NCBI RefSeq assembly: GCF_012927165.1
Contig: NZ_JABBGA010000018.1
Location: forward strand, 45,629-109,628
DNA: 64,000 bases
From: Zoogloea dura
GTDB taxonomy: Bacteria; Pseudomonadota; Gammaproteobacteria; Burkholderiales; Rhodocyclaceae
Direction: 5' to 3'
Shown piece by piece: positions 39,456-47,636 of the stretch. The stretch's first letter is position 1, and each line of letters begins with the position of its first letter. Position numbers and translations under genes: made by a program. A model generated the notes under the pieces. It was not told where the DNA came from and ran no database searches. It saw only the letters and a list, made by a program, of their open reading frames with translations.

Positions 39456-40520
39456 ATGGCAGGTTTGATGAAAGCCCTGGTGATGCGGGGCCTGCATGAT
39501 GTGGCCGTACTGGAACGCCCGATCCCCGTACCCGGCCCGAATGACGCGGTGGTGCGGACGACCGTCGCGATGGTGTGCACCTCCGATTGCCACACCATCG
39601 AGGGTGGCCTGGGTGAGTTGAAGGACAGGGTGCTGGGCCACGAGGCGGTGGGGGTCATCCATGCGCTGGGCAGCGCGGTGGAAGGCTTCCGGGTCGGGCA
39701 GCGGGTGGCGGTCAATGCGATCACGCCCTGTTTCAAGTGCGAGAACTGCCAGCGCGGCTTCACCTCCCAGTGCAAGGTGATGCTGGGTGGCTACAAGTTC
39801 ACCACCCAGAAGGACGGCAACATGGCGGAGTATTTCCACGTCAATGATGCCGAGTCCAACCTGGCCCTGATTCCCGATGGGGTGTCGGACGAGGCCGCCT
39901 GCTACACCACCGACATGATGTCCACCGGCTTCAAGGGTGCCGAGAATGCGCGCATTCCATTGGGTGGTTCGGGGGTGGTGTTCGGCATGGGGCCGGTCGG
40001 CCTGATGGCGATCGCCGGGACGCGCCTGCTCGGGGCGGGCCTGGTGATTGCGGTCGATTGCGTGCCGTCCCGCCTGGAGCTGGCCCGCTATTACGGGGCC
40101 GACGTGACCATCAACTTCAAGGAGCAGGACCCGATCGCCGAGATCATGCGCCTCACCGGCGGCCACGGGGCGGATGCGGCCATGGATGCGCTGGGCTCCC
40201 AGCCCACCTTCGAGAACTGCGTCAAGGCGACCCGTGCGGGCGGCGTGATCTCCAACATCGGCTACTTCGGCCACGGCGACTACATCAAGATCCCGCGCCT
40301 GGAGTGGGGCGTGGGGATGGGTGAGAAGACCATCACCACCCTGCTCTGCCCCGGTGGCAGCGAGCGCATGGGCCGCCTGATGCGCCTCATCGAGGCGGGC
40401 CGCGTCGACCCGACGCGCCTGACGACGCATCACTTCAAGTTCTCCGAGATCGAGAAGGCGCTGGACATGATGACCACCAAGTCCGACGGCATCATCAAGC
40501 CGGTCATCCACTTCGACTAA
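39456..40520 (+). CDS. Medium-chain NAD(P)-dependent secondary alcohol dehydrogenase
   Basis: 354 residues. It closely follows the thermophilic secondary alcohol dehydrogenases (Thermoanaerobacter brockii type): VCTSDCHTIEGG and LGHEAVGVI for the catalytic zinc, a NAITPCFKCENCQRGF lobe, FHVNDAESNLALIPD, GMGPVGLMAIAGTRLLGAG for cofactor binding, and PRLEWGVGMGEKTI. Unlike TBADH, the lobe has some Cys (CFKCENC), though fewer than a full structural zinc set. The substrate is probably a short secondary or primary alcohol, which is inference. A GAAGGAGG ribosome binding site precedes the ATG, and it is driven by the sigma54 promoter. The porin follows after 48 bp. Confidence 0.9.
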   Translation: MAGLMKALVMRGLHDVAVLERPIPVPGPNDAVVRTTVAMVCTSDCHTIEGGLGELKDRVLGHEAVGVIHALGSAVEGFRVGQRVAVNAITPCFKCENCQRGFTSQCKVMLGGYKFTTQKDGNMAEYFHVNDAESNLALIPDGVSDEAACYTTDMMSTGFKGAENARIPLGGSGVVFGMGPVGLMAIAGTRLLGAGLVIAVDCVPSRLELARYYGADVTINFKEQDPIAEIMRLTGGHGADAAMDALGSQPTFENCVKATRAGGVISNIGYFGHGDYIKIPRLEWGVGMGEKTITTLLCPGGSERMGRLMRLIEAGRVDPTRLTTHHFKFSEIEKALDMMTTKSDGIIKPVIHFD

Positions 40521-40527
40521 GCAGGTC

Positions 40528-40548
40528 GGGCCGGCCCGGCGCCGGCCC
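40528..40548 (+). promoter_or_regulatory. Intercistronic GC hairpin between dehydrogenase and porin
   Basis: GGGCCGG and CCGGCCC form a 7-bp stem with a 7-base loop in the 48-bp gap. There is no T-tract, so it may stabilise the upstream mRNA or reduce read-through rather than terminate. Confidence 0.35.
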
Positions 40549-40568
40549 GCCTCCACCAGGATTCCCCC

Positions 40569-41756
40569 ATGAATCACACCATCAATGCGCCCCTCTGCGC
40601 AGGGGCACTGCTGCTCGCCAGCTTTGCCTGCACACCGGCCGGCGCGGCCGACGGCTTCACCCTCGTCGATGGCGAGAACGGCACGCTGTCCATCTACGGC
40701 ACCCTGGACGGCGGCCTGCTGAGCCGCAGCGGCGACAACGGCGCCTATGCCGCCCAGGCCGGCAGCCGCTTTGCGGGCCACAAGTCCGAGCTGACCAGCG
40801 GCATCGAGTCGGAGAGCCGGCTGGGCTTCAAGGGCAGCCGCGATCTGCGCAACGGCATCACCGCCCTCTTCCAGCTGGAGGCGGGCTTCTCCATCGACGA
40901 CGGCAAATCGACCCTCAGCGATGCCCAGGGCAACAGCGTGTTCCGCCGCAAGTCCTTTGTCGGCCTGTCCGGCGGGCTCGGCACCGTGGTGCTGGGCCGG
41001 ATCGATGGCGGCCGCTACAGCGTGGCGGGCAAGTACGACCCCTTCGGCAACGGCACGGTGGCCAACATGGCCTCCATCCAGGTCCACGGCACCCGCGCCG
41101 ACAACGCGGTGGCCTATATTTCGCCGAGCTGGAACGGCCTGTCCTTCCTGGCTGCCTACACCACCAGCCTGGTGGGCCAGGAGAGCCCGGGCAACCGGGG
41201 CGACGGGCGCCTGTGGGCCTTCATCCCGTCCTACTCGAAGGGCGGGCTGGACCTGACCCTCGACCTGGAGCAGCTCCAGGCCAAGGGCAGCGAGGAGCAC
41301 AAGCTCAACATCCTGGTCGCCGGGGCCGCCTATGACTTCGGCCCGATCAAGCTGCACGGCTATTGGGAGAGCATCAAGACCGACAACTACAAGGACATCT
41401 TCGATGGCAGCTTTGCCACCTACAGTGCCTTGTTGAACCACCGCAGCTGGATGCTCGGCCTGTCGGCGCCGCTGCTCGGCGAGCGGGCCAAGGTCCGCGC
41501 CTCCTACGTGGCCCTGGAGGACAAGACTTCACTCGATGCCAGCTGCCGCAAGTGGGGCATCGGCGGGGTGTACTACCTCTCCGGGCGCAGCACCTATGTG
41601 TATGCGGACGTGGCAAAGATCAACAACAGTGCCAACGGCATCTGTTCGATCCAGCCCAGCCCGGCACGCAGCGCGGTGGACTCGGGCGGCACCGGCTCCC
41701 CCGCCGGCGGCTATGGCACCACGGGCCTGGACTTCGGCATCAGCCACTCGTTCTGA
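40569..41756 (+). CDS. Gram-negative porin (Neisseria/Bordetella type)
   Basis: 395 residues. A Sec signal peptide (CAGALLLASFACTPAGAA) leads into betaproteobacterial porin features: LSIYGTLDGGLL, SRLGFKGSRDLRNGITALFQLEAGF, RKSFVGLSGGLGTVVLGRIDGG, and a C-terminal strand ending GLDFGISHSF with the terminal Phe needed for BAM assembly. It probably forms a trimeric 16-strand outer-membrane channel. Its location after the sigma54-driven dehydrogenase suggests uptake of that enzyme's substrate or a related anion. Confidence 0.93.
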   Translation: MNHTINAPLCAGALLLASFACTPAGAADGFTLVDGENGTLSIYGTLDGGLLSRSGDNGAYAAQAGSRFAGHKSELTSGIESESRLGFKGSRDLRNGITALFQLEAGFSIDDGKSTLSDAQGNSVFRRKSFVGLSGGLGTVVLGRIDGGRYSVAGKYDPFGNGTVANMASIQVHGTRADNAVAYISPSWNGLSFLAAYTTSLVGQESPGNRGDGRLWAFIPSYSKGGLDLTLDLEQLQAKGSEEHKLNILVAGAAYDFGPIKLHGYWESIKTDNYKDIFDGSFATYSALLNHRSWMLGLSAPLLGERAKVRASYVALEDKTSLDASCRKWGIGGVYYLSGRSTYVYADVAKINNSANGICSIQPSPARSAVDSGGTGSPAGGYGTTGLDFGISHSF

Positions 41757-41765
41757 GCCAGCAGG

Positions 41766-41805
41766 CAGGACGGCCCCGCCCGGACATCCGGGCGGGGCCG
41801 TCCTG
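41766..41805. terminator. Long bidirectional hairpin between convergent genes
   Basis: A perfect 18-bp stem with a 4-base loop (ACAT) lies between the porin stop and the convergent dehydrogenase stop. The arms begin CAGGACGGCC and end GGCCGTCCTG. There is no T-run on either side, so termination would depend on the stem or on Rho, but the position is that of a shared terminator. Confidence 0.7.
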
Positions 41806-41821
41806 GCTTCGCCCGCGGCGC

Positions 41822-42859
41822 TCAGGCCGAGATGATGACTTTCAGGGCCTTGCTCTTGGCCGCGCTGGCAAAGGTCTCGTAGGCATCCAGGGCCTGGTCG
41901 AGGGTGAAGCGGTGGGTGATCAGCAGGGACGGGTCGAGCTTCTGTGCCTGCACGGTCTTCAGCAGCATGCTGGTGGTGGAGGTATCCACCAGCCGGGTGG
42001 TGATGGAGATGTTGTGCGCCCACAGGGTTTCCAGGTGCAGATCCACCTTGGTGCCATGCACACCCACGTTGGCGATGGTCCCCCCCGCCGCCACGATGCT
42101 CTCGCACACGGCAAAGGTGGCCGGAATACCGACGGCTTCGATGGCCGTATCCACGCCCCGGCCTTCGGTCAGCGTCATGACCACTTCGGCGGCCCGCCCG
42201 TCGGCGCTGTTCACCACATCGGTGGCGCCAAAGCGCTGTGCCACCTCGAGGCGGTTGTCGTCCAGGTCCACCACGATGATGCGCGCCGGCGAATAGAACT
42301 GCGCCGTCAGCAGCGCCGCCAGGCCGACCGGGCCGGCCCCGACGATGGCTACGGTGCTGCCGGGCTGGACCTTGCCGTTGAGCACGCCGCATTCGAAGCC
42401 GGTGGGCAGAATGTCGCTGAGCATCACCAGCGCCTCTTCGTCCGCCCCGGCCGGAATCGGGTAGAGGCTGGTGTCGGCGTAGGGCACACGCACGTACTCG
42501 GCCTGGGTGCCATCGATCATGTGGCCCAGTTGCCAGCCGCCGGTCGTGCAGTGGGAATACATGCCCTTGCGGCAGAACTCGCACTTGCCGCAGCTGGTGA
42601 TGCAGGAGATCAGGACCCGGTCGCCCGGCTTGAAGGTGGTCACGCCGGCGCCCACCGACTCGATGATGCCAACGCCCTCATGGCCCAGCACGGTGCCCGG
42701 CGCGACCGTCGGCACATCACCCTTGAGGATGTGCAGGTCGGTGCCGCAGATGGTGGTCCTGGTGATCCGGACGAGCGCATCGGTCGCGTCCTTCAACTGG
42801 GGCTTGGGCCGCTCTTCGAGCGTCTTCTTGCCCGGACCGCCGTAAACAAGTGCCTTCAT
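41822..42859 (-). CDS. Zinc-dependent medium-chain alcohol dehydrogenase
   Basis: 345 residues with the full zinc MDR pattern: catalytic Cys in TTICGTDLHILKG, the GHEGVG motif, the four-Cys structural zinc lobe CGKCEFCRKGMYSHC, and the GAGPVGLAALL dinucleotide-binding loop followed by VVDLDDNRLE, whose Asp favours NAD. Typical substrates are primary or secondary alcohols and polyols. A GGAGACA ribosome binding site precedes the ATG. Convergent with the porin. Confidence 0.92.
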   Translation of the reverse strand: MKALVYGGPGKKTLEERPKPQLKDATDALVRITRTTICGTDLHILKGDVPTVAPGTVLGHEGVGIIESVGAGVTTFKPGDRVLISCITSCGKCEFCRKGMYSHCTTGGWQLGHMIDGTQAEYVRVPYADTSLYPIPAGADEEALVMLSDILPTGFECGVLNGKVQPGSTVAIVGAGPVGLAALLTAQFYSPARIIVVDLDDNRLEVAQRFGATDVVNSADGRAAEVVMTLTEGRGVDTAIEAVGIPATFAVCESIVAAGGTIANVGVHGTKVDLHLETLWAHNISITTRLVDTSTTSMLLKTVQAQKLDPSLLITHRFTLDQALDAYETFASAAKSKALKVIISA

Positions 42860-42964
42860 GGGTACTGTCTCCTATCGTTGGATGAAATGCGCCCCCCGCC
42901 AACACGAGGGCGCCTGTCCCATAGAGCACGGGACATGCCATCCGGGAATTCGTCATCCACGACA

Positions 42965-42979
42965 GGCAAGCCTTTGGCC
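42965..42979 (-). promoter_or_regulatory. Possible sigma54 promoter of the second alcohol dehydrogenase
   Basis: On the minus strand GGCCAAAGGCTTGCC has GG and GC separated by 10 bp and the TTGC of the -12 element, but the -24 element departs from consensus after GGC. It lies about 105 bp upstream of the ATG. Tentative. Confidence 0.35.
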
Positions 42980-43028
42980 TGCAAGGAAAAACCGGAATGT
43001 GTACGCTGCCCGCCCGGCCCGCGCGCGT

Positions 43029-43059
43029 CCGTAATCCGAACAGACCGTCCGGATTACGG
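43029..43059. promoter_or_regulatory. 10-bp inverted repeat between MOSC and dehydrogenase genes
   Basis: CCGTAATCCG (43029-43038) and CGGATTACGG (43050-43059) are perfect arms around an 11-base spacer. With no T-tract it may be an activator site for the dehydrogenase, 170 to 200 bp upstream of its start, or a stem after the MOSC gene. The rest of the 42860-43090 gap shows no gene. Confidence 0.4.
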
Positions 43060-43090
43060 CCACACTTCGATGCCGGGCCTGACCCTGCGT

Positions 43091-43744
43091 TCAGCCCGAC
43101 TTCTTCAGCCAGCTCAGGCGTTGCACGATCTTGTCCCGCCAGGCGCGGGCCAGGCCGGGCAGATCGGCGAGGCGCTCGAGATCGGCCACGGCGGGCCGGT
43201 GGGCCTGCCACAGCAGCTGGGCTTCCCGCAGGGTCGGGGTGTCCGCTGCGGCGTGCAGCAGGTCCAGGGTGTCGCCCGGGGACACATAGCCGGGCTGCAC
43301 CACACGCCAGTACCAGCCGGTGAGCAGATGCTCGGCGATGAAGCCGGCCATGCCGTCGGCGCCAAAGCGCTCGTCGATCTTCCAGCACGGGTTGCGGGGC
43401 TGGCTGACCTGCAGCAGGGCGCTGCCGAGCTGCCACAGGTCGCCGATGCGCACATCCCCTTCGTCGAGGTCGGGCGTGGACAGGTTCTCGCCGAGGGATC
43501 CGGGCACCAGTTGCGCGGCGGCCTCCGGGAAGCGGGCGGCAAGCCGCGCGTAGTGACGCGCCGGGTAGAGATGGACGGCCTTGTCCGGGCCGCCATGGAC
43601 ACGCCGGTCGGCCTGCTGGTCGCCGGCGAAGCCCTCGGGGCCCAAGGCGACCGGCCGGACCACCGGCATCTTGTACATGCCGGTGGGGCGTCCGGTCTCG
43701 GGGAGCGGACGGATGCCACCGGTGAAGAGTGCGATGCTGGCCAT
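43091..43744 (-). CDS. MOSC domain protein (YiiM-like)
   Basis: 217 residues from ATG (MASIALFTGG). The MOSC core is recognisable: GPEGFAGDQQADRRVHGGPDKAVHLYP, then LGENLSTPDLDEGDVRIGD, and the conserved Cys in QPRNPCWKIDERFG. A C-terminal 3-alpha domain has the linker seen in YiiM. MOSC proteins act in molybdenum-cofactor-dependent detoxification of N-hydroxylated bases. A GTG start nine codons earlier is possible. It ends a minus-strand unit after scpB. Confidence 0.88.
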   Translation of the reverse strand: MASIALFTGGIRPLPETGRPTGMYKMPVVRPVALGPEGFAGDQQADRRVHGGPDKAVHLYPARHYARLAARFPEAAAQLVPGSLGENLSTPDLDEGDVRIGDLWQLGSALLQVSQPRNPCWKIDERFGADGMAGFIAEHLLTGWYWRVVQPGYVSPGDTLDLLHAAADTPTLREAQLLWQAHRPAVADLERLADLPGLARAWRDKIVQRLSWLKKSG

Positions 43745-43771
43745 GAACGATGATCCCTGCCCTTGCTCCAC

Positions 43772-44545
43772 TTATTCGCCCTTGAACTCGGGCGCGCGCT
43801 TTTCCTTGAAGGCGCGGATGCCTTCGGCGTAGTCCTGGCTGTTGTACACCACCCGGCGCAGGCCCTGAATGCGTTCAAAATCCTCCGGGGACATGGTGTG
43901 GGCGCCGGCCAGGATGCGCAGCTGCTCCTTCATCACCGAGATGGACAAGGGCGCGTTGCCGGCGATGCAGCGGGCCATGGCGTAGGTGGCCTCTTCCAGC
44001 TCGGCGGCATCGACCACCTGGTTGAGGATGCCCAGGCTGCACAGGCGCTCGGCGGAGATGGGCGCGGCGGTGAACAGCATCTCCTTGGCCAGGCGCAGGT
44101 TGGCGGCGTTGAGGAAGGTGAGCAGGCCGCCCACGTTGTAGGGCACGTTGAGCTTGGCCGGCGTGGCGGCGAAGGTGGCGTCGCGGGCGGCCACGATCAG
44201 GTCGCAGGCAAACACGGTTTCGCAGGCGCCGCCCCACACGCTGCCCTCGATCATGGCGATGACCGGCGCGGGAAAGGTCTCGATCTCGCGCACCAGCTTG
44301 CGCAGGGGGTCGCGCCAGGCCAGGGGGTCGAGGCCGGCGGCGGGCAGTTCCTCGATGTCGTGACCGGACGACCAGACCTTGCAGCCCGGCCGGGCCCGCA
44401 ACACCACGCAGCGTACGCCGGCGGCACGGAACGATTCGAGCGCGGCGGCAAAGGACTGGACCATCTCTTCGCACAGCGCGTTACGGCGCTGTTCGCGATC
44501 GAGGGTCAGGGTGGCGATGTGGTCGGCAACGTGGATCTGCAGCAT
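43772..44545 (-). CDS. scpB: Methylmalonyl-CoA decarboxylase (crotonase family)
   Basis: 257 residues. It closely follows E. coli ScpB: GCKVWSSGHDIEELP, DPLRKLVREIETFPAPVIAMIEGSVWGGACE with the oxyanion-hole residues, and AHTMSPEDFERIQGLRRVVYNSQDYAEGIRAF. It decarboxylates methylmalonyl-CoA to propionyl-CoA. The mutase (Sbm) and CoA transferase partners of E. coli are not next to it. A simple enoyl-CoA hydratase is the alternative, but the motif agreement favours ScpB. It lies 27 bp upstream of the MOSC start. Confidence 0.88.
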   Translation of the reverse strand: MLQIHVADHIATLTLDREQRRNALCEEMVQSFAAALESFRAAGVRCVVLRARPGCKVWSSGHDIEELPAAGLDPLAWRDPLRKLVREIETFPAPVIAMIEGSVWGGACETVFACDLIVAARDATFAATPAKLNVPYNVGGLLTFLNAANLRLAKEMLFTAAPISAERLCSLGILNQVVDAAELEEATYAMARCIAGNAPLSISVMKEQLRILAGAHTMSPEDFERIQGLRRVVYNSQDYAEGIRAFKEKRAPEFKGE

Positions 44546-44608
44546 GGTGTTCGGAGGACGACGGGTGAAGACTGGAGCCGCATTCTAGGCCTGCCGGCGC
44601 GCCTGAGG

Positions 44609-45505
44609 TCAGCCGCGCTTGCCGACCAGCAATACGCCCGCCACCACCAGGCTGCCGCCTAGGATCTGGTAGAGGCCGATGGACTCGTCGAGGATCAGCC
44701 AGCCAAGGAAAAGAGTGACCACCGGGCCGAGGGTGCCGATCAGGGACACCGGCCCGGCGCCCATGCGGCGGATCGCCTCCGACACCATCCACACCGGCAG
44801 CACGGTGGAGAACAAGGCCATGGCGCCGGCCAGCAGCATCACCGGGGCGGGCTGGACGAGCGCGCCGAGGGGCCGGGTCAGGGCGAAGTGCACCAGGCAC
44901 AGCAGGCAGGCGGCGGTGCTGGCCCAGGCGGTGACCCGGGCGGCCCCCAGGCGGCCGACGGCCTGGCCGTTGCCCATCAGGTAGAGCGCGTAGGACACCG
45001 CGCTGCCGAACACCAGCACACCACCCAGCACCACGTCATGCATCTCGCCAGCCACGTGCAGGTCGTGGGCCACCGCCAGGGCGATGCCGGCGTAGCACAG
45101 GGCGATGGAGCCAAAGGCCCGGCGGGTGATCTTCTTGCCCAGGAACAGGGCCGACAGCACGACCACGAGGGTCGGGTAGGCAAACAGGATCAACCGCTCC
45201 AGCGCCGCCGAGATGTACTGCAGGCCGAGGAAGTCCAGGTAGCTGGCCAGGTAGTAGCCGGTGGTGCCGAGGCCCAGCATCATCAGGATGTCGCGCCGGC
45301 TCAGGGGGTCGGGCTTGCGGGTACGCTGGTCGTGCCAGCCCAGGGCCAGGAAGAAGGGCAGCGAAAAGCCCATGCGCAAGGCCAGCAGGGTCACGGCGTC
45401 CACCCCGTAGGGGTAGGCGAGCTTGATCAGGATGGCCTTGAAGGAAAAGCCCACTGCACCGAGAACGGCGAAGAGGAGCCCCAGGCGGTGGCCGGCAGGA
45501 TTCAT
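44609..45505 (-). CDS. EamA/DMT family transporter
   Basis: 298 residues with ten hydrophobic helices in two EamA repeats, the first starting FAVLGAVGFSFKAILIKLAYPYG and the second ending PVVTLFLGWLILDESIGLYQILGGSLVVAGV. DMT-family members export amino acids or other metabolites across the inner membrane. The substrate is unknown. It may be co-transcribed with scpB (63 bp gap). Confidence 0.9.
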   Translation of the reverse strand: MNPAGHRLGLLFAVLGAVGFSFKAILIKLAYPYGVDAVTLLALRMGFSLPFFLALGWHDQRTRKPDPLSRRDILMMLGLGTTGYYLASYLDFLGLQYISAALERLILFAYPTLVVVLSALFLGKKITRRAFGSIALCYAGIALAVAHDLHVAGEMHDVVLGGVLVFGSAVSYALYLMGNGQAVGRLGAARVTAWASTAACLLCLVHFALTRPLGALVQPAPVMLLAGAMALFSTVLPVWMVSEAIRRMGAGPVSLIGTLGPVVTLFLGWLILDESIGLYQILGGSLVVAGVLLVGKRG

Positions 45506-45704
45506 GGAGGCAGATGGTGCAGCGCAGGAAACAGGCCTCCATTAAGCCACCGGCAGGCGGCTCGCGGTATTCGTAAGTTCCGAGGAGGGGCTGCAGGAAT
45601 GCTGAAGGGTGCGGCTGGCTTCGCAAATCAAAGCTCGTGACGCGCCGAACCTGGCGACACTTTGACACCACACTTGACAAAAGCGGCGACAAAATGCCAC
45701 CATT

Positions 45705-45770
45705 CTCGAACTCACTGACTCACTCGAACTCACTGACTCACTCGAACTCACTGACTCACTCGAACTCACT
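45705..45770. repeat. Three and two-thirds tandem copies of an 18-bp repeat
   Basis: CTCGAACTCACTGACTCA occurs three times without mismatch (45705-45758), followed by 12 bases of a fourth copy. It ends 23 bp before the DUF1778 antitoxin ATG, within its promoter region. Just upstream, TTGACA occurs twice 12 bp apart (45662 and 45674). The placement suggests an operator array for the ribbon-helix-helix antitoxin, which is inference. Confidence 0.9.
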
Positions 45771-45793
45771 TTATATCCTCTAGGACTTTTCTT

Positions 45794-46129
45794 ATGTCGA
45801 ACACGAAGGTACGCGCAACAGCCTCCGACGCCCGGGGCCGTATTACTGCCCGAGTACCTCAAGCTCTTGTAGAAACACTCGACCTAGCCGCAAGGATGGT
45901 CGGTGCCACAGTCAGTCAGTTCGTCGCGCAGGCAGCACTGGAGAAAGCGGAGAAAATCATCGAGAACGAGCGCGTCATCAGGATGTCCGCAGAAGCTGCT
46001 ACCTGGTTTTTCGACCTCATCGACAATCCCCCGCCTCCCTCATCTACGCTGACGAACGCAATGAAGCGTTACAACGCTAGAAAGGTAAGTAGTGAAGGTT
46101 CAAATTCAACGTTTGAGTTCGGAGCATGA
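45794..46129 (+). CDS. DUF1778 (TacA/AtaR-like) ribbon-helix-helix antitoxin
   Basis: 111 residues. The RHH DNA-binding part is RGRITARVPQALVETLDLAARMVGATVSQFVAQAALEKAE. The toxin-binding tail has RVIRMSAEAATWFFDLIDNPPPPSSTLTNAMKRY, the standard DUF1778 motif. It neutralises the GNAT toxin encoded next and represses the operon. It overlaps the toxin gene by 38 bp. Base composition is clearly lower in GC than neighbours, a sign of transfer. Confidence 0.93.
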   Translation: MSNTKVRATASDARGRITARVPQALVETLDLAARMVGATVSQFVAQAALEKAEKIIENERVIRMSAEAATWFFDLIDNPPPPSSTLTNAMKRYNARKVSSEGSNSTFEFGA

Positions 46130-46586
46130 CCGGACGCGTTTCGATTGCGGTGATCTCATCCTCAATCGCTGGCTGGCACAGCAGTCGCTCCAACAGCAAG
46201 TAAAGAATCTGTCGAGAAGTTTTGTACTCGTTGATCTAGAAGCACATGCCACGATCATCGGCTATTACACATTGACGCTGAGCGAGGTAGCAGGCTCTAG
46301 CTATCCTTCGCGCAAATCTCCACCCAATCGCCTTCCGGTAATCCGTTTGGCCAGACTTGCTGTAAGCGAAGCGCACCAAAGTCAGGGCATGGGTGAATTG
46401 CTTCTGATGGATGCAGTACAGCGCGCGCAAGAGATTTCCCGCAACGGGGGAGGGGTAGCGTTGGCAGTCGATGCAAAACACGACCAAGCTGCAGCGTTTT
46501 ACCAGCGCTACGGCTTCACCCCGGCGCCAGATATCCCGCTGCTGCTCTTCCTGATCCTCGGCAATCACCTCGGCACCGGCGCCTGA
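46092..46586 (+). CDS. GNAT-family acetyltransferase toxin (TacT/AtaT-like)
   Basis: 164 residues from a GTG start inside the antitoxin end. It starts KVQIQRLSSEHDRTRFDCGDLILNRWL, followed by an acetyl-CoA loop region (LARLAVSEAHQSQGMGELLL) and the late AAAFYQRYGFTPAP with the catalytic Tyr. Such toxins acetylate the amino acid on charged tRNAs and block translation. The last dozen residues (LFLILGNHLGTGA) are longer than typical. A strong terminator follows 22 bp downstream. Confidence 0.92.
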   Translation: MKVQIQRLSSEHDRTRFDCGDLILNRWLAQQSLQQQVKNLSRSFVLVDLEAHATIIGYYTLTLSEVAGSSYPSRKSPPNRLPVIRLARLAVSEAHQSQGMGELLLMDAVQRAQEISRNGGGVALAVDAKHDQAAAFYQRYGFTPAPDIPLLLFLILGNHLGTGA

Positions 46587-46608
46587 AAACAAGGACGCTC
46601 GGTATCTC

Positions 46609-46639
46609 TGGCCGGGAAGTCACTCCCGGCCATCTTTTT
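46609..46639 (+). terminator. Rho-independent terminator of the toxin-antitoxin operon
   Basis: TGGCCGGGA and TCCCGGCCA form a perfect 9-bp stem around a 6-base loop (AGTCAC) and are followed by TCTTTTT. Confidence 0.93.
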
Positions 46640-46720
46640 GCCTCAAGACGCGCGCACTGCACAACCCCACAAACCCCGCAGCACGATCGAAGCCGGATGC
46701 AGGGCTGGCAGCAAACAGGC

Positions 46721-47584
46721 TCAGTGCGTCAGGAAGTCCAGCACCATGCGGTTGAACTTGTCGGCGTGCTCCCACTGGGCCCAGTGGCCGCAGCGGTTGA
46801 AGATGTGCAGCTCGGCGTTGGGCATGCCCCACAGCAGGCGCAGGCCGGTGTCCATGGGCACGAAGCGGTCGTCGCGGCCCCAGATAACGAGGGTCTGGGC
46901 GCTGACCTCACCCAGGCGCGGGCCCTGGTCGGGGAACTGCTTGGGATTGGCGGCCAGGCTCTTGACGAAGTTCTCCATGTGGTCGCGGCGGGCCAGCATG
47001 TTGTCCAGGCGGGCCTGGAAGAGGTCTTCGGTGAGGCTGCTGCTGTCGAACACGAAGACGGCCATCATCTTCTTGAGGTTCTCGATGGTCGGCTCGCGGT
47101 ACAGGCCCTGCAGCAGCTTGATGCCTTCGGTGGGCATGGGCACGAACTGGCTGGGGCCGCCGGTGCCGCCGCCCATCAGGATCAGCTTGCCGACGCGGCT
47201 CGGGTTGGACAGGGCAAAGGCCACGGTGCTGTGGGCGCCCATGGAGTTGCCGATGATGTGCACCTTGTCGAGGCCAAGGCTATCCAGCAAGCCCTTGAGG
47301 CAGCGGGCGTTGAGGTCGGAGCGGGAGCCGGTGCACACCACCGGGTCGCTCTTGCCCCAGCCCAGGCAGTCCATCAGGATCACCCGGTAGCCGGCGCTGA
47401 CGAGCGGCTCGATGTTGCGGTTGAAGTTGGCCCAGCCGGTGGCGCCGGGGCCCGAGCCGTGGAGCATGACCACGGTCTCGGTGCCTTCACCGATGTCGTT
47501 GTAGTGGATCTGGGCGTCCAGCTCGGCGTCCTGGATGCGGATGAAGCGGCTGGTGGCGGCTTCGGTGATGAGGGGGGTGCTCAT
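46721..47584 (-). CDS. mhpC: 2-hydroxy-6-ketonona-2,4-dienedioate hydrolase
   Basis: 287 residues, nearly colinear with E. coli Mhp[12 protein letters not shown] opens the protein and [17 protein letters not shown] carries the oxyanion region. The nucleophile elbow is GNSMGAHS, the Asp is in [12 protein letters not shown] and the His in [12 protein letters not shown]. This alpha/beta hydrolase cleaves the meta-ring-fission product to 2-hydroxypentadienoate and succinate. It is the last gene of the minus-strand mhp operon, 52 bp after the hemerythrin gene. Confidence 0.95.
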   Translation of the reverse strand: MSTPLITEAATSRFIRIQDAELDAQIHYNDIGEGTETVVMLHGSGPGATGWANFNRNIEPLVSAGYRVILMDCLGWGKSDPVVCTGSRSDLNARCLKGLLDSLGLDKVHIIGNSMGAHSTVAFALSNPSRVGKLILMGGGTGGPSQFVPMPTEGIKLLQGLYREPTIENLKKMMAVFVFDSSSLTEDLFQARLDNMLARRDHMENFVKSLAANPKQFPDQGPRLGEVSAQTLVIWGRDDRFVPMDTGLRLLWGMPNAELHIFNRCGHWAQWEHADKFNRMVLDFLTH

Positions 47585-47636
47585 GGGGATGTCCTTTCGT
47601 TCTTGTGGATGAGGCGAAGCGTGGCGTCAGCCCTGC

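Noticed and set aside
39159..41441. A 760-codon minus-strand frame over the dehydrogenase and porin genes
   Set aside because: It is rich in Gly/His/Gln/Arg with no domain and lies opposite two clearly real genes. It is a GC-bias shadow.
41363..43753. A 796-codon plus-strand frame from the porin through the second dehydrogenase and MOSC genes
   Set aside because: No domain, and it covers real genes in other frames and several intergenic elements.
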